Notes: generated by a model not told the origin, from the letters alone. DNA of 6,523 nt from Deltaproteobacteria bacterium RBG_16_54_11 (GCA_001797905.1 MGQS01000020.1:4367-10889); one strand, 5' to 3'; counted from the first letter of the stretch, positions 1-5,210 are shown. Numbers and translations: made by a program.

Positions 1-130
1 TGATGGCCTGTTTGAAGTCGCGCGTAGGAGGGAGATCCCGGATGGCCTTTTTCAATCGGGCAAGAGGCGTTGCCTGCTTTAATGAAGCGATTTCCTCGCG
101 TTTTACTCCTACTATTCGGTCGAGTATCAC
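1..130 (-). CDS. trpC: Indole-3-glycerol phosphate synthase, N-terminal part (cut by the window edge)
   Basis: TrpC closes the ring of carboxyphenylamino-deoxyribulose phosphate to give indole-3-glycerol phosphate in the cytoplasmic tryptophan pathway. Only the first 43 codons are in the window. They read (M/V)ILDRIVGVKREEIASLKQ, then continue to end in PTRDFKQAI. This is the usual TrpC opening (ILDKI followed by a basic KREE segment, and a later DF motif before the first barrel strand). The start is GTG at 130-128, preceded by GAGGGA at 140-135 with a 4-base spacer; no ATG in frame competes. It lies 134 bases after the trpD stop, with a palindromic repeat between them, and is probably the fourth structural gene of the trp operon. 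The identification rests on the N-terminal motif and on position after trpD; the catalytic residues are outside the window. Confidence 0.88.
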   Translation of the reverse strand, partial: MILDRIVGVKREEIASLKQATPLARLKKAIRDLPPTRDFKQAI

Positions 131-144
131 AGCTTCCCTCAGCT

Positions 145-279
145 ATTGCTCAGAAAAAAGGTTTCAAATCCCCCCATCCCCCCCTTTACTAAAGGGGGGT
201 GCGGGGGGATTATTGATTTTTCCCGCTCCTGCCAAGGCGGGATTCCCGAGTGTCGTAGCCATCATTATAAATTGCTCAG
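145..279. repeat. Palindromic intergenic repeat, copy A (trpD-trpC gap)
   Basis: This is a compound repeat of about 135 bases. On the plus strand it runs from ATTGCTCAGAAAA through AAATCCCCCC at 166, a C-run/TTTACTAAA/G-run palindrome (about 166-211), and a second inverted repeat TCCCGC (221-226) with GCGGGA (237-242), to a second ATTGCTCAG at 271-279. Copy B at 1472-1597 matches it almost end to end; copy A has five extra bases (TCCTG) in the second palindrome. The 9-base direct repeat ATTGCTCAG at both ends (145-153, 271-279) could be a target duplication, but copy B lacks an exact equivalent. The right end overlaps the last codons of trpD. No T-run follows either hairpin on the minus strand, so it is not an obvious terminator of the operon. 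Confidence 0.8.
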
Positions 280-1275
280 TTTGATCAGCTCCTGCAGCTT
301 GTTCAGGGCTGTGCCTTTGTCGATACACTGCTCGGCGACGGCAATGCCGTCTTTGATCGTGGCGGCCTTTTCCCCTGCCATGATGGCCAGGGCGGCGTTG
401 AGCAGGACGATCTTCCGGCAGGCGCCGTCCTTGCCGCCCAGCACATCCTTGGTAATCTGCGCATTAGCCGAGGCGTCACCGCCCACAAGCTCCGCGCCTT
501 TATAGGTCTCGCCGAAGATCTCGATGGGATCGATGTTATAGGTGCTGATGAGGCCGCCTTTTAGCTCGGAGACGCGCGTCTCCCCTGTTACCGTGGCTTC
601 ATCGAGTCCGTCTGAGCCGTGCACGACAAAGGCCCTCTTTGCCCTCAGGTTTTTCAGGACGCCGGCGAACATCTCCGTCAGCTTGGGGTCATAGACGCCG
701 ATGAGCTGGGCCGTGGCCCCGGCGGGGTTTGTCAAGGGACCTAACATATTAAAGATCGTCCTCACCCCGATCTCCCGGCGCGGCTCGATGGCGTACTTCA
801 TGGCCCCGTGGAGTTTGGGGGCGAAGAGGAAGCCGATGCCTATCTGCTGGATGCATTCCTCGACGATCTCCGGGCCAACGCCGATGTTCACGCCAAGGGC
901 CTCCAGGCAATCGGCGCTGCCGCAGCCGCTGGAGACGGCGCGATTGCCGTGTTTCGCCACGGTGATGCCGGCTGCCGCCACCACAAAGGCCGTCGTCGTG
1001 GAGATATTAAAGGAGTTCATCCTATCCCCGCCGGTGCCGCAGGTATCCACGATGATCGAAGAACGGGCATCGATTCTGGTCGCCTTCTGCCGCATGATGC
1101 GGGCAGCGCCTGTGACTTCTTCCACTGTCTCGCCCTTCATCCGCAGGGCGGTGATGAAGGCGGCGATCTGGGCCGGTGTCGTCTTTCCCCCCATCACCTC
1201 ATCCATGGCCTGCATCATCTCTGATTCGTTCAGGTCTTGTTTGTCCACTACCTTGGCAATGGCCTCCTTGATCAT
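265..1275 (-). CDS. trpD: Anthranilate phosphoribosyltransferase
   Basis: TrpD transfers phosphoribose from PRPP to anthranilate, the second dedicated step of tryptophan synthesis, in the cytoplasm. The 336-residue protein has the normal length of the stand-alone form. Visible motifs are CGTGGD (79-84, PRPP-binding loop), NIST (90-93), KHGNRAVSS (108-116), GSADCLEALG (119-128), the anthranilate-site segment around RREIGVRT (167-174), NMLGPLTNP (176-184) and HGSDGLDE (219-226). The start is well supported: GGAGGT at 1287-1282 lies 6 bases before the ATG. TrpG is encoded separately upstream, so this is not a TrpGD fusion. The 329-base gap before it is long for a trp operon and is full of repeats. 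The last codons (…KLSNL, stop TAA) lie inside the right end of repeat copy A. No domain is missing. Confidence 0.97.
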   Translation of the reverse strand: MIKEAIAKVVDKQDLNESEMMQAMDEVMGGKTTPAQIAAFITALRMKGETVEEVTGAARIMRQKATRIDARSSIIVDTCGTGGDRMNSFNISTTTAFVVAAAGITVAKHGNRAVSSGCGSADCLEALGVNIGVGPEIVEECIQQIGIGFLFAPKLHGAMKYAIEPRREIGVRTIFNMLGPLTNPAGATAQLIGVYDPKLTEMFAGVLKNLRAKRAFVVHGSDGLDEATVTGETRVSELKGGLISTYNIDPIEIFGETYKGAELVGGDASANAQITKDVLGGKDGACRKIVLLNAALAIMAGEKAATIKDGIAVAEQCIDKGTALNKLQELIKLSNL

Positions 1276-1298
1276 GATACGACCTCCTTTCTCACTTC

Positions 1299-1437
1299 TT
1301 GCCTAGAAAATAGCTTTATTAAATCCCTTCCTACCTCCCTTTACGAAAGGCCGGAGGTGGCTCTTTAGCTAGAGGGGTAGCCTCCCCCTTTGCGAAAGCC
1401 GAAGGTGACCCTTTGGTCAGGGGATTCAGGGGGATTT
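1299..1437. repeat. Palindromic element, copy C, with inverted AAATCCC ends
   Basis: The core runs from AAATCCC at 1321-1327 to GGGATTT at 1431-1437, inverted ends of a 117-base element. Between them lie two related units: 1334-1377 (CCTCCCTTTACGAAAGG, then CCGGAGGTGG and CTCTTTAGCTAGAGGGG) and 1381-1423 (CCTCCCCCTTTGCGAAAG, then CCGAAGGTGA and CCCTTTGGTCAGGGG). The units look like a diverged tandem duplication. The flank TTGCCTAGAAAATAG at 1299-1313 is identical to 1473-1487 at the left of copy B and close to 146-160 in copy A, so all three copies share a left end. There is no coding sequence and no transposase. It resembles the small non-autonomous palindromic elements (MITE-like) of many Gram-negative genomes; that family link is an inference. 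Confidence 0.7.
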
Positions 1438-1471
1438 CCATCGTTTGAAGGTGACAAAACCTTCATGAAAG

Positions 1472-1597
1472 ATTGCCTAGAAAATAGGTTTCAAATCCCC
1501 CCATCCCCCCTTTTCTAAAGGGGGGTGAAGGGGAATTGCCGATTTTTCCCGCCAAGGCGGGATTCGTGAGTGACGCACCGTCATCATGGATTGTTCG
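1472..1597. repeat. Palindromic intergenic repeat, copy B (trpG-trpD gap)
   Basis: This is the partner of copy A at 145-279. It contains AAATCCCCCC from 1493, a perfect 9-base inverted repeat CCCCCCTTT (1505-1513) with AAAGGGGGG (1517-1525) around a 3-base loop, an outer GGGGAATT, and a second perfect palindrome TCCCGCC-AA-GGCGGGA at 1547-1562. The tail (GAGTGACG… ATCAT… ATTGTTC) also matches copy A. Between copies B and C (1438-1471) there is a small inverted repeat TGAAGGT (1446-1452) with ACCTTCA (1459-1465). Together copies B and C fill nearly the whole 329-base space between trpG and trpD (1276-1604). I see no gene and no convincing promoter in that space. Confidence 0.8.
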
Positions 1598-1604
1598 TTA
1601 GTAA

Positions 1605-2222
1605 TCATCCTCTGGCTAAACCGGAGGTGACCCTTTGGTCAGAGCCACCCTTAGCATTAATCATCGCCAGAAAATTCTTGAGGATCCTCTTTCCGTTTGG
1701 TGTGAGGACCGATTCAGGATGAAACTGGATGCCTTCCACCGGATATTCCTTATGCCTGATACCCATGATCTCCCCTTGCTCGGTCTCGGCGCTGATCTCC
1801 AGACAGTCGGGAAGGGAATTCCTCTCCACGAGCAAGGAGTGATACCGGCCGGCGACAAAGGGGTTGGGGAGCCCCTGAAAGATCGTCCGCCCATCGTTGG
1901 TGATCTGCGAGGTCTTCCCGTGCATGATCCTCTCGGCCCTGACCACCTCGGCGCCAAAGGCATAGCCGATGGCCTGGTGCCCCAGGCAGACCCCCAGGAT
2001 GGGGATAGTGGAGTACAATTGTTTAATCACCTCAATACAGATCCCCGCCTCTTTTGGGGTGCAGGGGCCGGGGGAGAGGCAGATGGCATCCGGTTTCATC
2101 CCCTGGATCTCATCGATGGCGATCTTATCATTGCGATGGACCACCACATCGCCGCCGAGCTGGCCGATATACTGGACCAGGTTGTAGGTGAAGGAGTCGT
2201 AATTGTCGATCATCAAGATCAT
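1605..2222 (-). CDS. trpG: Anthranilate synthase component II (glutamine amidotransferase)
   Basis: TrpG hydrolyses glutamine and passes ammonia to TrpE, forming anthranilate from chorismate. The class I amidotransferase triad is complete: Cys79 in GVCLGHQ (77-83), His168 and Glu170 in FHPES (167-171). The oxyanion-strand motif SPGPCTP (50-56) and the opening MILMIDNYDSFTYNL are typical. The start lies 15 bases after the trpE stop with AAGGA just upstream, so the two subunits are made from one message. The protein has 205 residues, somewhat long for the family: the conserved fold ends near NFLAMINA (183-190), and the last 15 residues (KGGSDQRVTSGLARG) are encoded by a short palindromic repeat that also lies next to the stop. 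A role in folate synthesis (PabA) is possible for such proteins, but the trp context favours TrpG. Confidence 0.96.
   Translation of the reverse strand: MILMIDNYDSFTYNLVQYIGQLGGDVVVHRNDKIAIDEIQGMKPDAICLSPGPCTPKEAGICIEVIKQLYSTIPILGVCLGHQAIGYAFGAEVVRAERIMHGKTSQITNDGRTIFQGLPNPFVAGRYHSLLVERNSLPDCLEISAETEQGEIMGIRHKEYPVEGIQFHPESVLTPNGKRILKNFLAMINAKGGSDQRVTSGLARG
1610..1644. repeat. Short palindromic repeat forming the 3' end of trpG
   Basis: CTCTGGCTAAA (1610-1620) and TTTGGTCAGAG (1634-1644) form an imperfect inverted repeat (9 of 11 positions). The middle and right part, CCGGAGGTGACCCTTTGGTC onward at 1621-1642, is 21/22 identical to 1399-1420 in copy C. It lies inside the trpG reading frame and encodes most of its C-terminal tail just before the TGA at 1607-1605. 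There is no T-run after it on the minus strand, so a terminator role is not supported. Confidence 0.65.
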
Positions 2223-2237
2223 AGCTGCTTTCCTTTC

Positions 2238-3740
2238 TCACCGATTGTTCTTGTCGATTATTTCAAGTCCGGAAACGGCCATATCGACGGCCTGCATCAT
2301 CCCCATCGCCTTGTTGACGGTCTCCTGATACTCTGCCTCAGGGTCGGAATCGGCCACGATCCCTGCGCCTGCCTGGATGTAGATGCTTCCATCCTGGATC
2401 ACCATCGTCCGAATAGTGATGCAGAAATCCATATTTCCCGTGTAGCTGAAGTATCCGACTGCCCCTCCATAAGGGCCCCGTCGGGAAGGCTCCATCTCAT
2501 CGATGATCTCCATCGCCCTGATCTTCGGCGCGCCGGTGAGGGTGCCTGCCGGAAAGGTGGCCTTGAGCACGTCGAAGGCGTCTTTGCCAGGGAGCAGTTG
2601 CGCCTGGACATGGGAGACCAGGTGCATGACGTGGGAGTAGCGCTCCACCACCATGAATTGGCTGACCTGGACGCTGCCGATGCGTGCGATCCTGCCCAAA
2701 TCATTTCTCCCCAGATCGACGAGCATGACATGTTCCGCCCTCTCCTTGGGGTCTTGCAGGAGCTCGTCGGACAGGTGCCTGTCCTCCTGTTCGTTCTTCC
2801 CCCTCTTGCGAGTGCCGGCAATGGGGCGCAACTCGGCGATACCCTCTTCCAGGCGCACGGTGACCTCCGGGGACGAGCCGATGAGAATGAGGTCTGCGAG
2901 TTTGAGGAAGAAGAGATAGGGTGACGGGTTGATGTACCGGAGGGCGCGGTAGAGATCGATGGGATCCGTGCGGTGCTCCCTCTGAAATCGCTGGGAGAGG
3001 ACGACCTGTATCACATCGCCGGCAACGATGAAATCCTTGGCCTGTTTCACCATTGCTTTGAATGCCTCCGGCGTCATATTGGATCGAGCGGGGGCATCAT
3101 CCCGTGCAGCTTGCGGCGGTTCTCTCGTTTCCGCAGGGGATTTTATGAGCTCGATCATCTTTTCGATCCGCGCGATTGCCTCATCATACACAGCCTGTAG
3201 ATCATTTCTCCCCTCGGTAAGGGCACAGGCAACTACCTTGATGGTGTGCCGCACATTGTCGAAGATCATCAAGGTATCGGTAAGGAGAAACGTTGCATCA
3301 TCGCTCTGGAGGTCTTTTTGAGCACGGGCGGGGATGCTCTCAAAATAGCGGACCATGTCGTAACCGAGAAATCCCACGGCCCCGCCGTAAAACCGGGGCA
3401 GCCCATCTATGGGAACGGGGCGAAAGCCGTATAATATTGCCTTCAGCAGGCCCAGGGGATCTCCCTTGTGTTTTTGGGTCCGCGTCTCGCCATTCTGTTG
3501 GATCATGCAATCCGCACCTCTGACAATGAAGATGCAATGCGGGTCAAATCCCAGGAAGGTATACCGCCCCCACTTTTCGCCCCCCTCCACGCTCTCTAAA
3601 AGAAAGCAATGGGGCTTGGCGCGCAGCTTCATGAGGGCCGAGACAGGCGTTTCCGTATCTGCCAGGATCTCCCGGTAGATGGGGATCAGGTTTCCCTCGT
3701 TGGTCAATTGCTTAAACCGCTCAAAGGCCGGATAGTACAT
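2238..3740 (-). CDS. trpE: Anthranilate synthase component I
   Basis: TrpE turns chorismate into anthranilate, using ammonia from TrpG. It is the committed and feedback-controlled step of tryptophan synthesis. At 500 residues it has the normal length. The N-terminal regulatory domain carries LLES (47-50), the element that binds inhibitory tryptophan in known TrpE proteins. The chorismate-binding domain shows VIQVVLSQRF (243-252), NPSPYLFFL (271-279), PIAGTR (306-311), HVMLVDLGRNDLGR (337-350), GTLTGAPKIRAM (399-410) and IQAGAGIVADSDPE (455-468). The long spacer around 200-222 is a normal linker between the domains. The ATG at 3740 follows GGAAGGG and GGAG; the latter is very close (2 bases), so initiation may be modest. 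It is the first structural gene after the leader and attenuator and is followed by trpG after 15 bases. PabB is an alternative name for such proteins, but the Trp motif, the leader and the trp neighbours point to TrpE. Confidence 0.98.
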   Translation of the reverse strand: MYYPAFERFKQLTNEGNLIPIYREILADTETPVSALMKLRAKPHCFLLESVEGGEKWGRYTFLGFDPHCIFIVRGADCMIQQNGETRTQKHKGDPLGLLKAILYGFRPVPIDGLPRFYGGAVGFLGYDMVRYFESIPARAQKDLQSDDATFLLTDTLMIFDNVRHTIKVVACALTEGRNDLQAVYDEAIARIEKMIELIKSPAETREPPQAARDDAPARSNMTPEAFKAMVKQAKDFIVAGDVIQVVLSQRFQREHRTDPIDLYRALRYINPSPYLFFLKLADLILIGSSPEVTVRLEEGIAELRPIAGTRKRGKNEQEDRHLSDELLQDPKERAEHVMLVDLGRNDLGRIARIGSVQVSQFMVVERYSHVMHLVSHVQAQLLPGKDAFDVLKATFPAGTLTGAPKIRAMEIIDEMEPSRRGPYGGAVGYFSYTGNMDFCITIRTMVIQDGSIYIQAGAGIVADSDPEAEYQETVNKAMGMMQAVDMAVSGLEIIDKNNR

Positions 3741-3783
3741 TGCTCCAAATCCCTTCCATTTTTTAAATAAAAAGTTTTAAAAT

Positions 3784-3814
3784 AAAAAGGCCGTGGTTTC
3801 ATCACGGCCTTTTT
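3784..3814 (-). terminator. Second (promoter-distal) intrinsic terminator of the trp leader (5:6)
   Basis: On the minus strand five A residues plus GGCCGUG (3814-3803) pair with CACGGCC plus five U residues (3795-3784). This makes a 12-base-pair stem with a 7-base loop (AUGAAAC), ending in its own U-run. It lies between the first attenuator terminator and the trpE start. Because both arms carry A or T tracts it would work in either direction. Its left arm (segment 5) is also complementary to the right arm and U-run of the first terminator, which offers a way to switch it off. Confidence 0.85.
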
Positions 3815-3831
3815 TGTCGATCCGTACAAAC

Positions 3832-3868
3832 AAAAAAGCCGTGGAGCCCCCGAGAGGTCCTCCACGGC
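3832..3868 (-). terminator. First attenuator terminator of the trp leader (3:4)
   Basis: On the minus strand GCCGUGGAG (3868-3860) pairs perfectly with CUCCACGGC (3846-3838) around a 13-base loop, followed at once by six U residues (3837-3832). The stem can be lengthened by a G-U and A-U pairs into the U-run. It begins 20 bases after the leader peptide stop codon, as expected for a ribosome-controlled attenuator. Its left arm is sequestered when segment 2 pairs with segment 3. Confidence 0.92.
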
Positions 3869-3888
3869 CTTGTCTTTATGGCAAAGGG

Positions 3889-3957
3889 TTAGCGGTGGGC
3901 GAACCTCTCCTGTATCGTCCACCACCAATAACTGCCGATGCTGATCTTTCCCTTCAT
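3889..3957 (-). CDS. trpL: trp operon leader peptide
   Basis: This small open frame has 22 codons plus TAA. It starts at ATG 3957-3955 (MKGKISIG…), contains Tyr10 followed by three consecutive Trp codons at positions 11-13 (3927-3919), and ends …ERFAHR. Three Trp codons in a row in so short a frame, just after a good promoter and just before a hairpin with a U-run, identify it as the sensor peptide of a trp attenuator. The peptide itself needs no function; ribosome speed over the Trp codons reports charged tRNA-Trp supply. A Shine-Dalgarno-like GAAGG lies at 3975-3971, 13-17 bases upstream of the ATG, a rather long distance. The gene is too small for most gene finders. A TTG-started frame of about 74 codons overlaps it (3704-3928) but has no support. 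Confidence 0.92.
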   Translation of the reverse strand: MKGKISIGSYWWWTIQERFAHR

Positions 3958-3984
3958 AACGTCATAACCTTCAAAGATTTTAGG

Positions 3985-4015
3985 ATCATATACCAGAGAT
4001 TAAGGGGCATGTCAA
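3985..4015 (-). promoter_or_regulatory. trp operon promoter (sigma-70 type)
   Basis: A perfect -35 box TTGACA (4015-4010) is followed after 17 bases by TATATG (3992-3987), or after 19 bases by the better -10 match TATGAT (3990-3985). Transcription would start near 3978, about 20 bases before the leader peptide ATG, a layout like other trp leaders. I see no TrpR-operator-like palindrome over the promoter, so attenuation may be the main control. Confidence 0.8.
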
Positions 4016-4034
4016 GAGATAAATTTTGGCATGC

Positions 4035-4063
4035 GCGCCCCGCGCCCCGCGCCCCGTGTTCCC
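4035..4063 (-). repeat. Three tandem GCGCCCC heptamers; G-rich on the minus strand
   Basis: The plus strand has GCGCCCC three times without change (4035-4041, 4042-4048, 4049-4055). On the minus strand this gives three GGGG runs spaced by CGC. With the GGG at 4063-4061, which includes the last base of the TPR gene stop codon, it makes four G-runs with loops of 5, 3 and 3 bases, matching the usual G-quadruplex pattern. It lies about 20 bases upstream of the trp -35 box and has no U-run, so it is not a standard terminator. Confidence 0.75.
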
Positions 4064-5115
4064 TACCTCACCTTCTGTTTTGCCTTCTCCATGCTCGCTG
4101 TTACCGTTCTGAATTGGGAGGGATATCTCCCCAGGGTGTAGACCTTCAGGGCCTCTTCATAGGCCCTGACTGCCTTGGTGAGATTCGCCTCTTTGTCCTT
4201 GACCGCTGCCAGGGCGCCGTAGGCATTGCCGAGGTTGTTCTGCGTGGCGGCATAATCAAGGGGATATTCGCTCAGCGTGTAGACCTTCAGGGCCTCCTTA
4301 ACGGCCTGAACGGCCTTCAAGAGGTTACTCCCCTTGTCCTTGACCTCCGCCAGGGCCCTGTAGGTATTGCCGAGGTTGTTCTGCGTGGTGGCATAGCCAA
4401 GGGGATATCTCTCAATGGTTCTGATCTTCAGGGCCTCCTGAAAGGCCTTGATGGCCTTATTCAGATTCTGCTCCTTATTCCCGACCTCGGAAAGGGTGGC
4501 GTAGGCGGCCCCCAGATTGTTTTGGGTGGCGGCATAGCCGGCAGGGTATTTGTCCAGCGTGTATACCTTCAGGGCCTTTTCAAAGGCCTCGAAGGCCTTG
4601 CCAAGGTTTCCCTTTTTGTCCTTAACTTCGGAGAGGGTCCTGTAGGCGTTGCCGAGGTTGTTCTGGGTGTTGGCATAGTCGGCAGGGTATTTCTCCACCG
4701 TTCTGATCTTGAGGGCATCTTGAAAGGCGCTGATGGCCTTGAGGAGGTTCACCTCCGTATTCTTGACGAGGGCCAGCTTATAATAGCAGACGCCTTCACT
4801 ATTTTTCGCATTGGCATAGAGCCCCGGGTCCTCCTTTGCCGACACCTTGCCGGCGACATGAGTGTATATCGCCAGGGCGTCCTCAACCATATTCTTTTCC
4901 AGCAGTCTATCGGCGTTGTTGATGGAGGTCATATCTATGGCCCGGTAGATCTCCAGCTCCCTGTGCCCGTAGAAATAATACAGGACGGCACCTACCGCAA
5001 ATGCCCCGATAAGGCCGCCTACTATCCCGATAAACCACGGACTGTTTTTACCCCATTTCCCTGCACCCGATTTCGTCTTTTTGCCCGATTTCTTCTTTTT
5101 GGGACGCTTTGGCAT
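4063..5115 (-). CDS. Membrane-anchored TPR-repeat protein of unknown function
   Basis: The protein has 350 residues. Residues 1-24 are rich in Lys and Arg, residues 26-49 form one hydrophobic membrane segment (SPWFIGIVGGLIGAFAVG, then AVLYYFY), and the rest is soluble. By the positive-inside rule the N-terminus is cytoplasmic and the repeat domain lies outside the inner membrane. Residues 105-339 form five repeats of exactly 47 residues with the pattern TQNNLGNAY…LSEVKDK…NL.KA…AFEKALKVYTL..YP..YA, a known TPR subtype; the first repeat (105-151) is the most diverged. TPR domains bind other proteins, so a scaffold role is likely, but no partner or pathway can be named. The start at 5115 is fixed by GAGGAGG five bases upstream; an in-frame ATG at 5175 has no such site. 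The gene lies between tyrA and the trp promoter but shows no feature of an amino acid enzyme. Confidence 0.85.
   Translation of the reverse strand: MPKRPKKKKSGKKTKSGAGKWGKNSPWFIGIVGGLIGAFAVGAVLYYFYGHRELEIYRAIDMTSINNADRLLEKNMVEDALAIYTHVAGKVSAKEDPGLYANAKNSEGVCYYKLALVKNTEVNLLKAISAFQDALKIRTVEKYPADYANTQNNLGNAYRTLSEVKDKKGNLGKAFEAFEKALKVYTLDKYPAGYAATQNNLGAAYATLSEVGNKEQNLNKAIKAFQEALKIRTIERYPLGYATTQNNLGNTYRALAEVKDKGSNLLKAVQAVKEALKVYTLSEYPLDYAATQNNLGNAYGALAAVKDKEANLTKAVRAYEEALKVYTLGRYPSQFRTVTASMEKAKQKVR
4099..4803 (-). repeat. Five tandem 141-base coding repeats (47-residue TPR units)
   Basis: The units are 4803-4663, 4662-4522, 4521-4381, 4380-4240 and 4239-4099. All have exactly the same length. Shared stretches include the AACAACCTCGG region for NNLG and GCCCTGAAGGT for ALKV. 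The constant period with no insertion suggests growth by unequal exchange or slippage, and the region could gain or lose whole units in frame. Confidence 0.85.
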
Positions 5116-5119
5116 AGAA

Positions 5120-5127
5120 CCCTCCTC
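5120..5127 (-). promoter_or_regulatory. Strong ribosome binding site that fixes the TPR protein start
   Basis: GAGGAGGG lies 4-5 bases before the ATG at 5115, nearly a full match to the 16S rRNA 3' end. It decides the start at 5115 over the longer frame from 5175, whose upstream bases hold no comparable site. Confidence 0.85.
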
Positions 5128-5210
5128 AAGGATCAAAAAATTCCTCGTTTCGCAGATACTATCATCGCCGACCATCGCCGGTCAATGAAAATACTTTTTG
5201 TGAGCTTTGT

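Larger units (their letters stand above)
3784..3927 (-). promoter_or_regulatory. trp attenuator with six mutually exclusive RNA segments
   Basis: Segment 1 is the three Trp codons GGUGGUGG (3926-3919). It pairs with CCACCGCU (3898-3891) in segment 2 (8 pairs, 2 wobbles). Segment 2, GAGAGGUUC (3909-3901), pairs with GGACCUCUC in segment 3 (3860-3852); the helix continues with interruptions through 3892/3868, about 16 pairs. Segment 3 (3868-3860) also pairs with segment 4 (3846-3838) as terminator 1. Segment 4 plus its U-run (3843-3829) pairs with segment 5 (3818-3803), about 15 pairs with one bulged G. Segments 5 and 6 form terminator 2. In plentiful tryptophan the ribosome reaches the stop codon and masks segment 2, so 3:4 and 5:6 would form. 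If it stalls on Trp codons, 2:3 forms, segment 4 is freed and may capture segment 5. The pairings are visible in the sequence; the switching is inferred from the known trp and his attenuator mechanism. Confidence 0.8.

Noticed and set aside
166..242. Hairpins of copies A and B as intrinsic terminators
   Set aside because: On the minus strand the second hairpin is followed by an A-run, not U, and the C/G palindrome has no U-run; both lie inside an operon that must be read through.
145..1597. The repeated palindromes as a CRISPR array
   Set aside because: Only two or three copies, unequal spacing of over 1 kb, genes between them, and no short constant repeat with unique spacers.
1635..2924. 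Plus-strand open frame of 429 codons opposite trpG and trpE
   Set aside because: It is antisense to two complete, well-conserved genes, resembles no family and has low-complexity His/Asp/Leu-rich composition typical of a shadow frame.
3705..3755. Short ATG frame (12 codons, one Trp) overlapping the trpE start
   Set aside because: No ribosome site before it, only an A/T run; probably chance, although translational coupling to trpE cannot be ruled out.
3704..3928. 74-codon minus-strand frame beginning with TTG across the trp leader
   Set aside because: It overlaps the leader peptide in another frame, runs through both terminators and into trpE, and has no ribosome site.
5116..5175. Upstream ATG at 5175 as start of the TPR protein
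   Set aside because: No ribosome site there, and the added 20 residues would put non-basic residues before the Lys-rich membrane anchor; the start at 5115 has GAGGAGG.
5164..5183. Near-tandem ATCGCCGACC/ATCGCCGGTC in the TPR 5' region
   Set aside because: Two imperfect 10-base units only; too short to separate from chance.
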